From: Candidatus Liberimonas magnetica | Lineage (GTDB): Bacteria; Elusimicrobiota; Endomicrobiia; Endomicrobiales; JAFGIL01 | Direction: 5' to 3' | DNA: 64,000 nucleotides | NCBI GenBank assembly: GCA_020523885.1 | Contig: JAJAPY010000012.1 | Location: 1 to 64,000 of the forward strand | Shown here: in pieces, positions 1 to 7,089 of the stretch | Layout of the letters: every line of letters begins with the position of its first letter | Numbering within the stretch: the first letter of the stretch is position 1 | Position numbers and translations under genes: made by a program | Notes under the pieces: model-generated | The model's input: the letters and a program-made list of their open reading frames with translations, nothing else | The model's database searches: none | Told to the model about the DNA's origin: nothing

Positions 1-194
1 TCTGGTTTGTTTTCTTGATTTGTATGTGTTCATTAACACCTATTTTTACGTCAATATGTATCTTTTGTCATATTTTCGCGCTGCGGGATGCTAATTTATA
101 GCTACTTCAATACTGCTTATAAACATCCTATTTATAAATTGTGCCTGGATTGACAAATGTGACTTATTTAAAATCAATAAAACAAACAAAACAT
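1..194. other. Intergenic edge, no gene
   Basis: No supported reading frame lies between the window edge and the stop of the HEPN gene. The stretch is AT-rich. At 42-66 it carries one copy of an imperfect direct repeat whose partner is at 1374-1397, on the far side of the toxin-antitoxin pair. Confidence 0.6.
42..66. repeat. Direct repeat flanking the MNT/HEPN module, left copy
   Basis: This copy reads ATTTTTACGTCA followed by ATATGTATCTTT. The copy at 1374-1397 reads ATTTTACGTCA followed by TAATGTATCTTT. The two are in the same orientation and differ at only a few positions. They bracket the two-gene toxin-antitoxin module and could be remnants of an insertion event. Confidence 0.5.
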
Positions 195-602
195 TCATCG
201 AAGCTGCATTTTTATCCAATTATAATAGCGTTCTGTCCGAATTAAAATATCATTTGCTTCTTTTTCTCTAAAAGATCTATCCTCATATTCAACGATATTT
301 TTCATAGCTATAATCTGAGTTAAGGTATTTGCGTACTTTTTGGTTTCTTCAAAATCTATCTGATCAACAAGAAGATGAATAAGGTCTCTATGGTCCTGAC
401 TTGAACACCTTATACCTTTCTTGCGAACCAAAAGGCAATCAGTTATCGAAATAGCGCAATGAACTGCTTCCAACCCGACTGAATGCCAGTTCTTGTTTGA
501 ATACGATTGAAGCATTGCACTGTAAAAATCATTAGCCTTATCTAAATATACCGTATACTTCGATTTCTCTATATTTTTGAAAGAAACATGTTTGGCATTC
601 AT
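195..602 (-). CDS. HEPN-domain protein, probable toxin of an MNT/HEPN pair
   Basis: 135 aa, small and mostly helical, as expected for a HEPN domain. Residues 65-71 (RCSSQDH) fit the Rx4-6H signature that many HEPN ribonucleases use for catalysis, so the protein may be an active RNase. That is inference from the motif. The start codon overlaps the stop of the upstream nucleotidyltransferase gene in an ATGA arrangement, so the two are translationally coupled. In known MNT/HEPN systems the HEPN partner is the toxin and the nucleotidyltransferase neutralises it, often by AMPylation. Here the antitoxin gene comes first, consistent with tight control of the toxin. A plain HEPN substrate-binding partner without toxicity is the alternative. 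Confidence 0.8.
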   Translation of the reverse strand: MNAKHVSFKNIEKSKYTVYLDKANDFYSAMLQSYSNKNWHSVGLEAVHCAISITDCLLVRKKGIRCSSQDHRDLIHLLVDQIDFEETKKYANTLTQIIAMKNIVEYEDRSFREKEANDILIRTERYYNWIKMQLR

Positions 603-1237
603 ATTGTTATTATCTCACCGGGTGTTTTACCGTAAACAGTTTTGCCAGATTTAATTATATTACTTATCAGTTTATCGCCTTTTTTAGCCTTTTTTATAAA
701 CTCATTTATAGTTAAAATATAAGGAGATAATGTGTTGCCGAAATGTTCCATAAAATAAGTGTTTTCTCCGCTGGCAATATCAATAATTTTATCTTTTGCC
801 GCAATATTTTTTATGATTACTAAAACATCTATATCACTTTTAGGTTTTTCATTTTCCGAAGCCAGGCTGCCAAAAAGTATTATTGAAAGAATTTCATTTT
901 TCAAGTTACCTAATGATTGGAGCAAAACAACCCCGATATCTTTTGTTAACTCAACAATACTTTCTTTTTCTGATTTAAATAATGGAATTAGAGTGTTTTT
1001 TACAAAATAATGCTCTTTGTTTAAAACAAATAAATGCATACTCCCTGTCTTTTTTACTTTAACTATGCCGTGCGCACAAAATTCCCTTAGCACTTTATGA
1101 CATTGCCAATGGTTTATATCTGCGGCAGCAGCAATCTCTCTTCCGCTTTGCTGGCCGCTATTGAACGCCAGGTGGCGCAATATTTTAACCTTTACCTTTT
1201 GGCCCAACAAACTGTCAAGTACATTCTTGTATTCCAT
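599..1237 (-). CDS. Winged-helix/minimal nucleotidyltransferase (MNT) antitoxin
   Basis: 212 aa. Residues 1-75 look like a winged-helix DNA-binding domain. A nucleotidyltransferase core follows with the signature GS-x10-DxD (GSLASENEKPKSDID), so both catalytic aspartates are present. In MNT/HEPN toxin-antitoxin systems this enzyme transfers AMP onto the HEPN toxin. The fused winged helix suggests that it also represses its own operon. Two 18-bp palindromes lie between the promoter and the start codon and are good candidates for its binding site. The gene overlaps the HEPN gene by 4 bp. It lies in an AT-rich island bounded by direct repeats, which fits horizontal acquisition. Confidence 0.82.
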   Translation of the reverse strand: MEYKNVLDSLLGQKVKVKILRHLAFNSGQQSGREIAAAADINHWQCHKVLREFCAHGIVKVKKTGSMHLFVLNKEHYFVKNTLIPLFKSEKESIVELTKDIGVVLLQSLGNLKNEILSIILFGSLASENEKPKSDIDVLVIIKNIAAKDKIIDIASGENTYFMEHFGNTLSPYILTINEFIKKAKKGDKLISNIIKSGKTVYGKTPGEIITI

Positions 1238-1244
1238 AACACCC

Positions 1245-1282
1245 TGTCTATTATTAAAGACATTTGTCTGCTATTGTAGACA
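1245..1282 (-). promoter_or_regulatory. Tandem palindromic operator of the MNT/HEPN operon
   Basis: There are two 18-bp sites of the form TGTCT-N8-AGACA, at 1245-1262 and 1265-1282. The half-sites are identical and the centres are 20 bp apart, so both sites fall on the same DNA face. They lie directly upstream of the ATG at 1237 and touch the -10 box. The arrangement fits autorepression by the winged helix of the antitoxin. That link is inference. Confidence 0.7.
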
Positions 1283-1309
1283 TTATAGCATTTTATAGCA
1301 AAAAGTCAA
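1282..1309 (-). promoter_or_regulatory. Sigma-70-type promoter of the MNT/HEPN operon
   Basis: Read on the minus strand, TTGACT (1309-1304) and TATAAT (1287-1282) are separated by 16 bp. Transcription would start inside the tandem palindromes at 1245-1282. Confidence 0.65.
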
Positions 1310-1373
1310 TACACCTGTCATGATTTTCTATTTTCTTAGTGTGAATTCCGGGGACACAATACTTAATTACCCC

Positions 1374-1397
1374 ATTTTACGTCATAATGTATCTTTA
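1374..1397. repeat. Direct repeat flanking the MNT/HEPN module, right copy
   Basis: Partner of 42-66. Just upstream, around 1340-1370, the string AATTCCGGGGACACAATACT resembles end sequences seen with IS200-like/REP-associated elements in other genomes. That resemblance is from memory and unverified. Apart from this and the repeat at 1467-1606, nothing coding was seen in 1310-1816. Confidence 0.5.
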
Positions 1398-1466
1398 TTA
1401 CAATTTAGTGGCATTTATACTTAATGTAGATATTGACGAAATCTTATCAATCCTTATCTTAATAAC

Positions 1467-1606
1467 GAGGCTGTTGCTGAACTCCTAAAGTGTCATTGCG
1501 AGGAGTCAAAAGACGACGTGGCAATCTACTTTACGACAATAATATATTTTTGAGATTGCTTCGCTAACGCTCGCAATGACAGAAAACAGAGTTCGGCAAC
1601 AGCCTC
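1467..1606. repeat. 140-bp palindromic MITE-like element, copy 1
   Basis: The outer arms GAGGCTGTTGCTGAACTC and GAGTTC.GGCAACAGCCTC are inverted repeats. Inside them are the core arms GTCATTGCGAG and CTCGCAATGAC, with inner arms GGCAATCT and AGATTGCTTCG. The copy at 4751-4898 has the same outer arms. The copy at 22200-22348 has the same core but different outer arms. The core arms also bound the GIY-YIG elements at 27718-28089 and 28891-29255. The element encodes nothing itself. Confidence 0.85.
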
Positions 1607-1816
1607 TAACTTAAGACCGTCCCCTATCCCTGCGTTTTTAAGATTTATATCAATAGACAAGACAAGTATACCTATTTAAAAATACCTTTTCAAACAAGAC
1701 ACAAGCTTGGCCCGGTATTGTTATGAAACTTTTTCTGATCTTATTTTGTCTAAATGGCGTAAGAGATAAAACCCAAAAATGGGTAAATAATAATGAGAAG
1801 TTAACAATTTAGAAGG

Positions 1817-1964
1817 GTTCAGTGAAGAAAGGCTCGCGAAGCGAGACTTTTTGAACGCCGAAGGGAAACTTAGTTTCCCTCGGGGAGCGTTCCGGCGATA
1901 AAATTCCCGATCGAGCCGGAACAATCCTGAGAGAAGCGAAGGTAAGTCCCGCACAAGGCGGGAC
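1817..1964 (+). promoter_or_regulatory. Structured 5' leader with mutually exclusive hairpins
   Basis: Four hairpins can form before the Spy-like gene: 1817-1856 (GTTCA...TGAAC with an inner CTCGC/GCGAG stem), 1862-1880 (AGGGAAAC/GTTTCCCT), 1889-1922 (GTTCCGGC/GCCGGAAC) and 1946-1964 (GTCCCGC/GCGGGAC). An alternative long hairpin pairs GAACGC (1853-1858) with GCGTTC (1887-1892) around the second hairpin. It would disrupt both the first and third hairpins. The last hairpin ends 10 nt before the AGGAGG Shine-Dalgarno. No known riboswitch class was recognised. Confidence 0.45.
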
Positions 1965-1987
1965 GCGACATAAAGGAGGAATAAACC

Positions 1988-2398
1988 ATGAGAAGATTAG
2001 TAGCTATGGTGCTTGCCTGTGTTTTTGCTTTGCAGGTGTACGGATTGTCGTATGCAATGGATTGCGGGGAAGGCTGCAAGCATTGCCAGAAAAAGGTGGA
2101 AAAATCAATGGATAAACACCTTGCAAAAATGACAAAGGAGTTGAGCCTCACGCCAGAACAAAAAGAAAAGGTTGGAGCTATACTGAAAGAAAAGAGCGAT
2201 AAGATCAAAGCTGAAATGCAAAAAATGTGCGATGCCAAAAAAGCTATCAAGGATGAATCCTACCAGAAGATAAAAGAGGTGTTAACCCCGGAACAGGTGC
2301 AGAAATTTGACGAGATGAAACAAAAACGCGAAGAAAAGATGAAAAAGAAAATGAAAAAATGCGAGGAGGATAAGAGCAAAGATGCGGTTGTAAAATAA
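1988..2398 (+). CDS. Spy/CpxP-like periplasmic protein
   Basis: 136 aa. An N-terminal signal peptide (MRRLVAMVLACVFALQVYG, then SYAMD) is followed by a short cysteine-containing stretch and a highly charged helical domain. Two LTPEQ motifs (in SLTPEQKEK and VLTPEQVQK) match the LTxxQ repeats of the Spy/CpxP family. Those are ATP-independent periplasmic chaperones and envelope-stress sensors. The lysine-rich tail carries one more cysteine. The start is supported by AAAGGAGGA 9 nt upstream. The gene stands alone, has a long structured leader and ends at a strong terminator. The chaperone role is inferred from family resemblance, and metal binding through the Cys/His-rich N-terminus is possible. 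Confidence 0.75.
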   Translation: MRRLVAMVLACVFALQVYGLSYAMDCGEGCKHCQKKVEKSMDKHLAKMTKELSLTPEQKEKVGAILKEKSDKIKAEMQKMCDAKKAIKDESYQKIKEVLTPEQVQKFDEMKQKREEKMKKKMKKCEEDKSKDAVVK

Positions 2399-2410
2399 AA
2401 AAAATAAAAT

Positions 2411-2456
2411 AGGACGGCCTTCGTTAACGTGAACTAACAAAAGGCCGTCCTTTTTT
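2411..2456 (+). terminator. Rho-independent terminator
   Basis: A perfect 11-bp stem (AGGACGGCCTT with AAGGCCGTCCT) is followed by six T residues. It closes the Spy-like transcript. The same hairpin could also act on the opposite strand downstream of the rubrerythrin gene. Confidence 0.9.
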
Positions 2457-2543
2457 ATTAATATTTTTTAATTCTTTATAGTAATTATGCTTTGACGGAG
2501 TTTAATCACCGCAATCAAGGGAATGCTGTTTTTCTGGCAGCCC

Positions 2544-3227
2544 CTATTTTACCTGCTCAAACTTGGATACAGGCGCATGGCATATTGCGCATTCTGCAAA
2601 ATTCAGGTTGTCTGTCAGGTTGCCGCATACAGTGCATACATAAAACCCTTTGGAAGCTTTTTTCCAGGCTTTAAGGTTTTTGAGGGATTGCTCAAACATC
2701 ATCTTATGGTTTTTTTCAACTCCCATTGCAGAACCGAAAGATATCGCGGCCATCTTTACATTATCCGCTTTTGCCTGTTCTAAGAATTTAGGATACATAG
2801 CGTCTGATTCGTAGCTTTCGCCTTTTAAGGCATCTTCAAGGTTTTCTTTTGTGGTTTTTATTTCAGGCAATTTAACCTCTGCCTTTGGCATGCCTCCGAG
2901 CTCGACAATAGCTTTTGAATGCAGGCCAGCGTGTATCTCTTCGGATCGGGCAGCAGCTCTAAAAAGCTGTGCTGCCTTTTTGTACCCTTCTTCGTCCGCT
3001 TTTTTTGCATAAGCCAGGTACTTTGCTTTAGCGTTTGACTCGCCGTTATAAGCCGTCATAAGGTTGGCCAATGTAGCGGACGGCTGGGGGGTGGCAACTG
3101 CGGTAAGTTCTTTTTTTGTATCCGGTGCTGCTATCTGATCCTCGGCATTAATTGAGATCGAAATGCCGGCAAGTACTGTGCAAATTCCTAAAACATACAA
3201 CACCGAACTTTTGCTGATTTGCTTCAT
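2544..3227 (-). CDS. Exported rubrerythrin-like peroxidase
   Basis: 227 aa. A ferritin-like four-helix domain carries the di-iron ligands: an E in YNGESNAK, ExxH in SEEIHAG, an E in KGESYES and ExxH in VEKNHK. A C-terminal rubredoxin-like knuckle follows, with CTVC and CAIC. Rubrerythrins reduce hydrogen peroxide with electrons passed through the rubredoxin centre. Unusually, residues 1-29 form a signal peptide or membrane anchor (hydrophobic VLYVLGICTVLAGISISINA), followed by a Pro/Thr/Ala-rich spacer, so the enzyme should act outside the cytoplasm. The start has a strong AGGAGGG Shine-Dalgarno. It faces the Spy-like gene convergently. Family assignment is firm; location and the electron donor are inference. 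Confidence 0.9.
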   Translation of the reverse strand: MKQISKSSVLYVLGICTVLAGISISINAEDQIAAPDTKKELTAVATPQPSATLANLMTAYNGESNAKAKYLAYAKKADEEGYKKAAQLFRAAARSEEIHAGLHSKAIVELGGMPKAEVKLPEIKTTKENLEDALKGESYESDAMYPKFLEQAKADNVKMAAISFGSAMGVEKNHKMMFEQSLKNLKAWKKASKGFYVCTVCGNLTDNLNFAECAICHAPVSKFEQVK

Positions 3228-3439
3228 ATACCCTCCTTTGTTTATTGAGCCTTATGGCTAATAGGATCGTTTGTTATAATTCTATCTTATTAATGCAGGC
3301 TAAAACAATAGCTCATCTCCTGAATAAACTGACTTTATTCTATCTTGCTCTTTAATTTTAAAAAATAATTTGTATAATCGTTGCGGAAGAACATTGGTTA
3401 TGACCCGTGTACGAAACTAGAATATCAGGGGGGCCTAAA

Positions 3440-3598
3440 ATGAAAACTATACCGTTAATGTTTGCAGTGATCTTTGCAGCAGCAGTTTCTCTTTTTGCAG
3501 ATATAATTTACCTTAACGATGGGCAGATATTTGGCGGCTGTTTCGCAGGAATGACAGAAAATGTCATTCCAAATCAACGGCCGGTCAACGATCTATAA
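3440..3598 (+). pseudogene. Truncated exported protein, broken gene remnant
   Basis: About 52 codons from the ATG at 3440, preceded by AGGGGGGCC. The product starts with a clear signal peptide (MKTIPLMFAVIFAAAVSLFA) and continues DIIYLNDGQIFGG. That resembles the first strand of small exported proteins that begin IxLxxGxxxxG. The frame then runs into a 9-bp-stem palindrome at 3548-3570, changes character and stops inside the 3' end of the convergent glycosyltransferase gene. The most likely reading is a gene whose 3' part was lost by repeat insertion or deletion. A genuine short peptide is possible. Confidence 0.4.
3548..3570. repeat. Short perfect palindrome
   Basis: GGAATGACA, a 5-nt loop, then TGTCATTCC. 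It sits at the point where the 3440 frame loses resemblance to an exported protein. It could also serve as a 3' stem for convergent transcripts, though no T-run follows. Confidence 0.6.
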
Positions 3599-4641
3599 AT
3601 ATTGTTAAAATCTTTGACAGTTTCATTCATGGATTTCAGAAGTATCGGTTCATAATCATTACTTAAAAGCAAGAGCTCTTTAATTTTAGCTATCATTTCT
3701 TTTTTATCGGTACAAATGCAGATCTTTTTATTTGGCGGCGTATGGCCCACATTAAAACAGACAACGTGAAGGCCGCAGTAAAGGGCTTCCATAAAAACGT
3801 ACCCCTGGCCCTCGTATATTGAAGTATGCAAAAATACCTTGCTTTGCTGCATGTATTTGAAGACTTCTCTACGCGGTAAGGAGCCGGTTAACGTTACATT
3901 GCTGTGTAAACCGAGGCCATCGATCTTTTGTTCGAGATATTCCTTTTCTACGCCGTCACCAATCAATACTGCTTTTAATTCCGGAAATTCCTTTGCCAGG
4001 ACGCTGATTATTTCTAAAAAAAGACTGTAATTTTTCACCGGTATTAATGAACCGGCGCCGAGTACATCTATTTCCCGTTTTGTGTTGCGGTCGTTTATGG
4101 GTACCTGTTCCCGGTCCAGCCCGAAAGGGATGACGGTATTTACATTTTTACCCGTAGCTTCACGAAAGAATCTGGATGCATTAGCGGAAGGAGTAGTGAC
4201 TGTAAGCCGGGAATACTTCAGGAGTCTTAAATAATGGTTTCCAGGTTTTGCATCCTGCCCCATTATACTGGCCACTTGAGGTATATTGAATATAAATGAC
4301 AGTATTTGCCCGATAAAACTGCATTCACCGAGCCAGAAACTGTGGATTATCCTGAAATTACCGGCTGAATGAAGCCTCGTGAAAAAGTAAATAACTTTAA
4401 GCCAGTCAAATAATCTAAGAAGCTTTCTATTCTTCCTTCCCATGGAATAGACTTCAATACCGTTCCATTTATAAGCACGTTTATTAAATGGATATTGAAA
4501 GGAAATAATGGTTATTTTCGAATCGGGAAATTGTTTTGCATAATACAGCACATAATTTTGTAATGCCGGAATACAGGCCGTATCATCCTCATTTTGCGGA
4601 AATCCGGGAACCAGGAACACGATGTTATTCTTTGGGTTCAT
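3574..4641 (-). CDS. GT4-family glycosyltransferase (GT-B fold)
   Basis: 355 aa. The N-terminal Rossmann half begins NIVFLVPGFPQNEDDTAC. The C-terminal nucleotide-sugar-binding half has GSLIPVKNYSLFLE, VLIGDGVEKEYLE and the EGQGYVFME (Ex7E) motif typical of GT4 enzymes. The protein transfers a sugar from an activated donor to a glycan or lipid acceptor at the cytoplasmic face. The acceptor cannot be read from sequence. The gene stands alone, ends convergently against the 3440 remnant, and its start is at the first good ATG (MNPKNN). No membrane segment is present. Confidence 0.85.
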   Translation of the reverse strand: MNPKNNIVFLVPGFPQNEDDTACIPALQNYVLYYAKQFPDSKITIISFQYPFNKRAYKWNGIEVYSMGRKNRKLLRLFDWLKVIYFFTRLHSAGNFRIIHSFWLGECSFIGQILSFIFNIPQVASIMGQDAKPGNHYLRLLKYSRLTVTTPSANASRFFREATGKNVNTVIPFGLDREQVPINDRNTKREIDVLGAGSLIPVKNYSLFLEIISVLAKEFPELKAVLIGDGVEKEYLEQKIDGLGLHSNVTLTGSLPRREVFKYMQQSKVFLHTSIYEGQGYVFMEALYCGLHVVCFNVGHTPPNKKICICTDKKEMIAKIKELLLLSNDYEPILLKSMNETVKDFNNIYRSLTGR

Positions 4642-4750
4642 AGTATCAACACTCCGTAAACAGAAATAATTATAGCAAATAGTATATTTGCACTGCTTAA
4701 TATTTAGTAAAATATATTATAGTTTAAATATGCGAAAATTAATTAACAAT

Positions 4751-4898
4751 GAAGCTGTTGCCGGACTTGATTTCCTGTCATTGCGATCCCGCAAAGCGGG
4801 AGAAGCAATCTCAAAGATTATTTATCGTTATAATGTAGATTGCCACGTCGCCCTTCGGACTCCTCGCAATGACACCTCAGGAGTCCGGCAACAGCCTC
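4751..4898. repeat. 148-bp palindromic MITE-like element, copy 2
   Basis: The outer arms GAAGCTGTTGCCGGAC and GTCCGGCAACAGCCTC are inverted repeats, and the core arms are GTCATTGCGA and CTCGCAATGAC. The layout and outer arms match the element at 1467-1606. It lies immediately upstream of the radical SAM operon, ending 17 bp before its first start codon, so it must be transcribed with it or contain its promoter. Confidence 0.85.
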
Positions 4899-4914
4899 TA
4901 ATGAGAATGTTAAA

Positions 4915-6381
4915 ATGATACTTTTTATAAACCCAAGAAGCGCCAGCAGAAAATACCGCGTTCCGTTATCTTTGCTTGCCCTGATGCGGATGTTCCCTGA
5001 AAATGAAACAAGTATAATCGACTGTAACGGAGTAAAAGACCCGGAAGTTGTCTCTCTAATACTGGAGCATATAGGACTAAAAAGGCCTATCACAGCGGCA
5101 GCTCTTACCGTCATGCCTGGCCCTCAATTAAAACCGGCGATAATCATAAGCCGCGCGATAAAAAAACGCTACCCGGAAATTCCTATTATCTGGGGGGGCT
5201 ATTTCCCAAGCATAAACACGGAAACAGTATTAAAGTCGGATTTTGTGGATATAGCAGTCAGGGGGCAGGGGGAGGAAACGTTTTTTGAAACAATAGAATG
5301 TTTAAAAAATAAAAAACCCCTTGCCCTTGTCAAAGGAATTTCTTTTCGCGAGGGTTCAAAGATAGTGCATAATAAAGACAGGGCTCAAACAGACCTCAAT
5401 CTGTTACCTATAATTGACTGGAACAGGCTTGATATTAATAAATACATTTCAAAAACTATCCTTGGCTCCCGTACTTTCAGCTACCATTCAAGTTACGGAT
5501 GCCCGTTTTTATGCAAATTCTGCGCTGTTAACACCGTATTTAAAAAAACATGGTTTGCCGAGACTCCTGAACGCATAATAGGAGCTTTAAAACCTTTAAT
5601 AGAAAAATATAGTATAAATGCCCTGGAATTTCACGATAACAATTTCTTCGTTTCTGAAAAACGCGCGATAGAGACCGCGGAACTTTTGAAACCCTTTAAA
5701 ATGCGCTGGTGGGCAGAAGGACGGATAGACAGCCTCAATTCTTTTTCTGAAACCACATGGCAGAAACTCAAAGAGAGCGGTTTATTCATGCTGTTCACAG
5801 GTGCGGAATCCGGGAATGATGAGACCCTTAGAAGTATCGGTAAGCCTGAAATCAACACAGAACAGATATTTAGTACGGTAAACTTGCTGAAAAAATACGA
5901 TATAATACCGGAATTATCGTTCATGCTTGGAACAACAAAAGACCCTGATAATGAACTGAAATCAGCTGTTACAATGGTTAGAAAAATAAAACGCATAGAA
6001 AAACGGAGCATAATTATTTTTTACCTGTATTCCCCGGTATATGATACTTCGCTTGCCGGAGAGTTGGCTGGCGGAGCTTTTGATTTTCCCGACAATTTAG
6101 CAGAATGGCAGAAGAGCAAGTGGGCGTCTTTTGATATGCGGCAGGGAAAACAAATTCCATGGTTGACTAAAAGATTCATACGCCGGGTGAAAGATGCCCA
6201 GACAGTTATAAATGCGCGGTTCCCGGCTATTACAGAAATTACAATAAAAACATGGCAAAGGTTATTGCTTAAACTGAGCGCTTCGTACCGTTATGCGTTT
6301 AATTTTTACAGTTTCCCGATAGAACAGCGGATATTATTTAAGTTGTTTTCTTACACCCACCCGAACGAAGAGGGGCTATGA
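4915..6381 (+). CDS. Cobalamin-binding radical SAM protein
   Basis: 488 aa. Residues 1-130 look like a B12-binding Rossmann domain (MILFINPRS, IPIIWGGYFPS, GQGEETFFE). Radical SAM follows, with the [4Fe-4S] motif CPFLCKFC near residue 197 and the later FTGAESGND motif. Family members (class B methylases and cyclases) use SAM and often cobalamin for radical chemistry on unactivated carbons. The substrate is unknown. It is the first gene of a tight operon: its last codon overlaps the next start (ATGA). The operon also holds two methyltransferases and a second B12-radical SAM gene, which suggests a small modification or lipid/antibiotic-like pathway. Confidence 0.88.
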   Translation: MILFINPRSASRKYRVPLSLLALMRMFPENETSIIDCNGVKDPEVVSLILEHIGLKRPITAAALTVMPGPQLKPAIIISRAIKKRYPEIPIIWGGYFPSINTETVLKSDFVDIAVRGQGEETFFETIECLKNKKPLALVKGISFREGSKIVHNKDRAQTDLNLLPIIDWNRLDINKYISKTILGSRTFSYHSSYGCPFLCKFCAVNTVFKKTWFAETPERIIGALKPLIEKYSINALEFHDNNFFVSEKRAIETAELLKPFKMRWWAEGRIDSLNSFSETTWQKLKESGLFMLFTGAESGNDETLRSIGKPEINTEQIFSTVNLLKKYDIIPELSFMLGTTKDPDNELKSAVTMVRKIKRIEKRSIIIFYLYSPVYDTSLAGELAGGAFDFPDNLAEWQKSKWASFDMRQGKQIPWLTKRFIRRVKDAQTVINARFPAITEITIKTWQRLLLKLSASYRYAFNFYSFPIEQRILFKLFSYTHPNEEGL

Positions 6382-7088
6382 ACAGATTCTGCTATGACCC
6401 TTTCTCTTTTCCGCGTAAATACGTGCGCGCTGTCTATAACAAGATGTTTCATAAAAGACTGCGCCTGCGCGCCGGCCGCACCGCCTGTGTAACAATAAAA
6501 GGCACCCGCTTCAATATAGACGAAGGTGTTTTTAACCCTCTCCTGTTTATGACCGGGAAACCATACGCAATAATGCTTGATAAAGTGTTGAAGGAAGGCA
6601 GCCGCGGCTCTGTCCTTGATATGGGTACGGGCTCAGGGGTCGGCGCGTTGATCGCAGCCAGGTATTCGGACAAGATCCATGCCGTTGACATCGATTCAAA
6701 AGCAGTCGCCTGCGCACGGGAAAACGTTGAGAATTCCGGCAAGATGAGTACGGTCCAGGTCTATCAGGGGGACCTTTTCGAACCTGTAGAAGGATTTGTA
6801 TATGATGCGATCCTGTTCAGCCCGCCGTATTTGGCTAAAATCCCGGTATCAGGCGCCGGCCGCGCACTTTACGGCGGCAATAACCTTGAAACTATAGACA
6901 GGTTTTTTTTCGGGGCAAAACAGCATCTGGCACCTTGCGGTGTAATCTATATGCTGTGCTCAAGCGAAGGGCAGAATGACATGATACTGGAATTTATTAA
7001 AAAGCACAAGTACCGGTTCACCCTTTCTGCAATGAGAGATATTATACTGGAGCGGTTGTTCCTTTACAGAATTAATCCGGAGTATTGA
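6378..7088 (+). CDS. Class I SAM methyltransferase (PrmC/HemK-like)
   Basis: 236 aa. Motif I is VLDMGTGSGVGALIA (residues about 75-90). Motif II is AVDIDSKAVACA. The catalytic-type motif is SPPY (in ILFSPPYLAKIP), the equivalent of NPPY in N-methyltransferases of glutamine or adenine. HemK-type proteins methylate release-factor glutamine. Here the SPPY variant and the operon position argue for a pathway-specific N-methyltransferase instead. The gene overlaps the upstream radical SAM stop by 4 bp and is followed by a 1-bp gap to the next start. Confidence 0.78.
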   Translation: MNRFCYDPFSFPRKYVRAVYNKMFHKRLRLRAGRTACVTIKGTRFNIDEGVFNPLLFMTGKPYAIMLDKVLKEGSRGSVLDMGTGSGVGALIAARYSDKIHAVDIDSKAVACARENVENSGKMSTVQVYQGDLFEPVEGFVYDAILFSPPYLAKIPVSGAGRALYGGNNLETIDRFFFGAKQHLAPCGVIYMLCSSEGQNDMILEFIKKHKYRFTLSAMRDIILERLFLYRINPEY

Positions 7089-7089
7089 A

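Noticed and set aside
1870-2250. Minus-strand reading frame opposite the Spy-like gene
   Set aside because: It is a shadow of the plus-strand gene and has no ribosome-binding site or recognisable domain.
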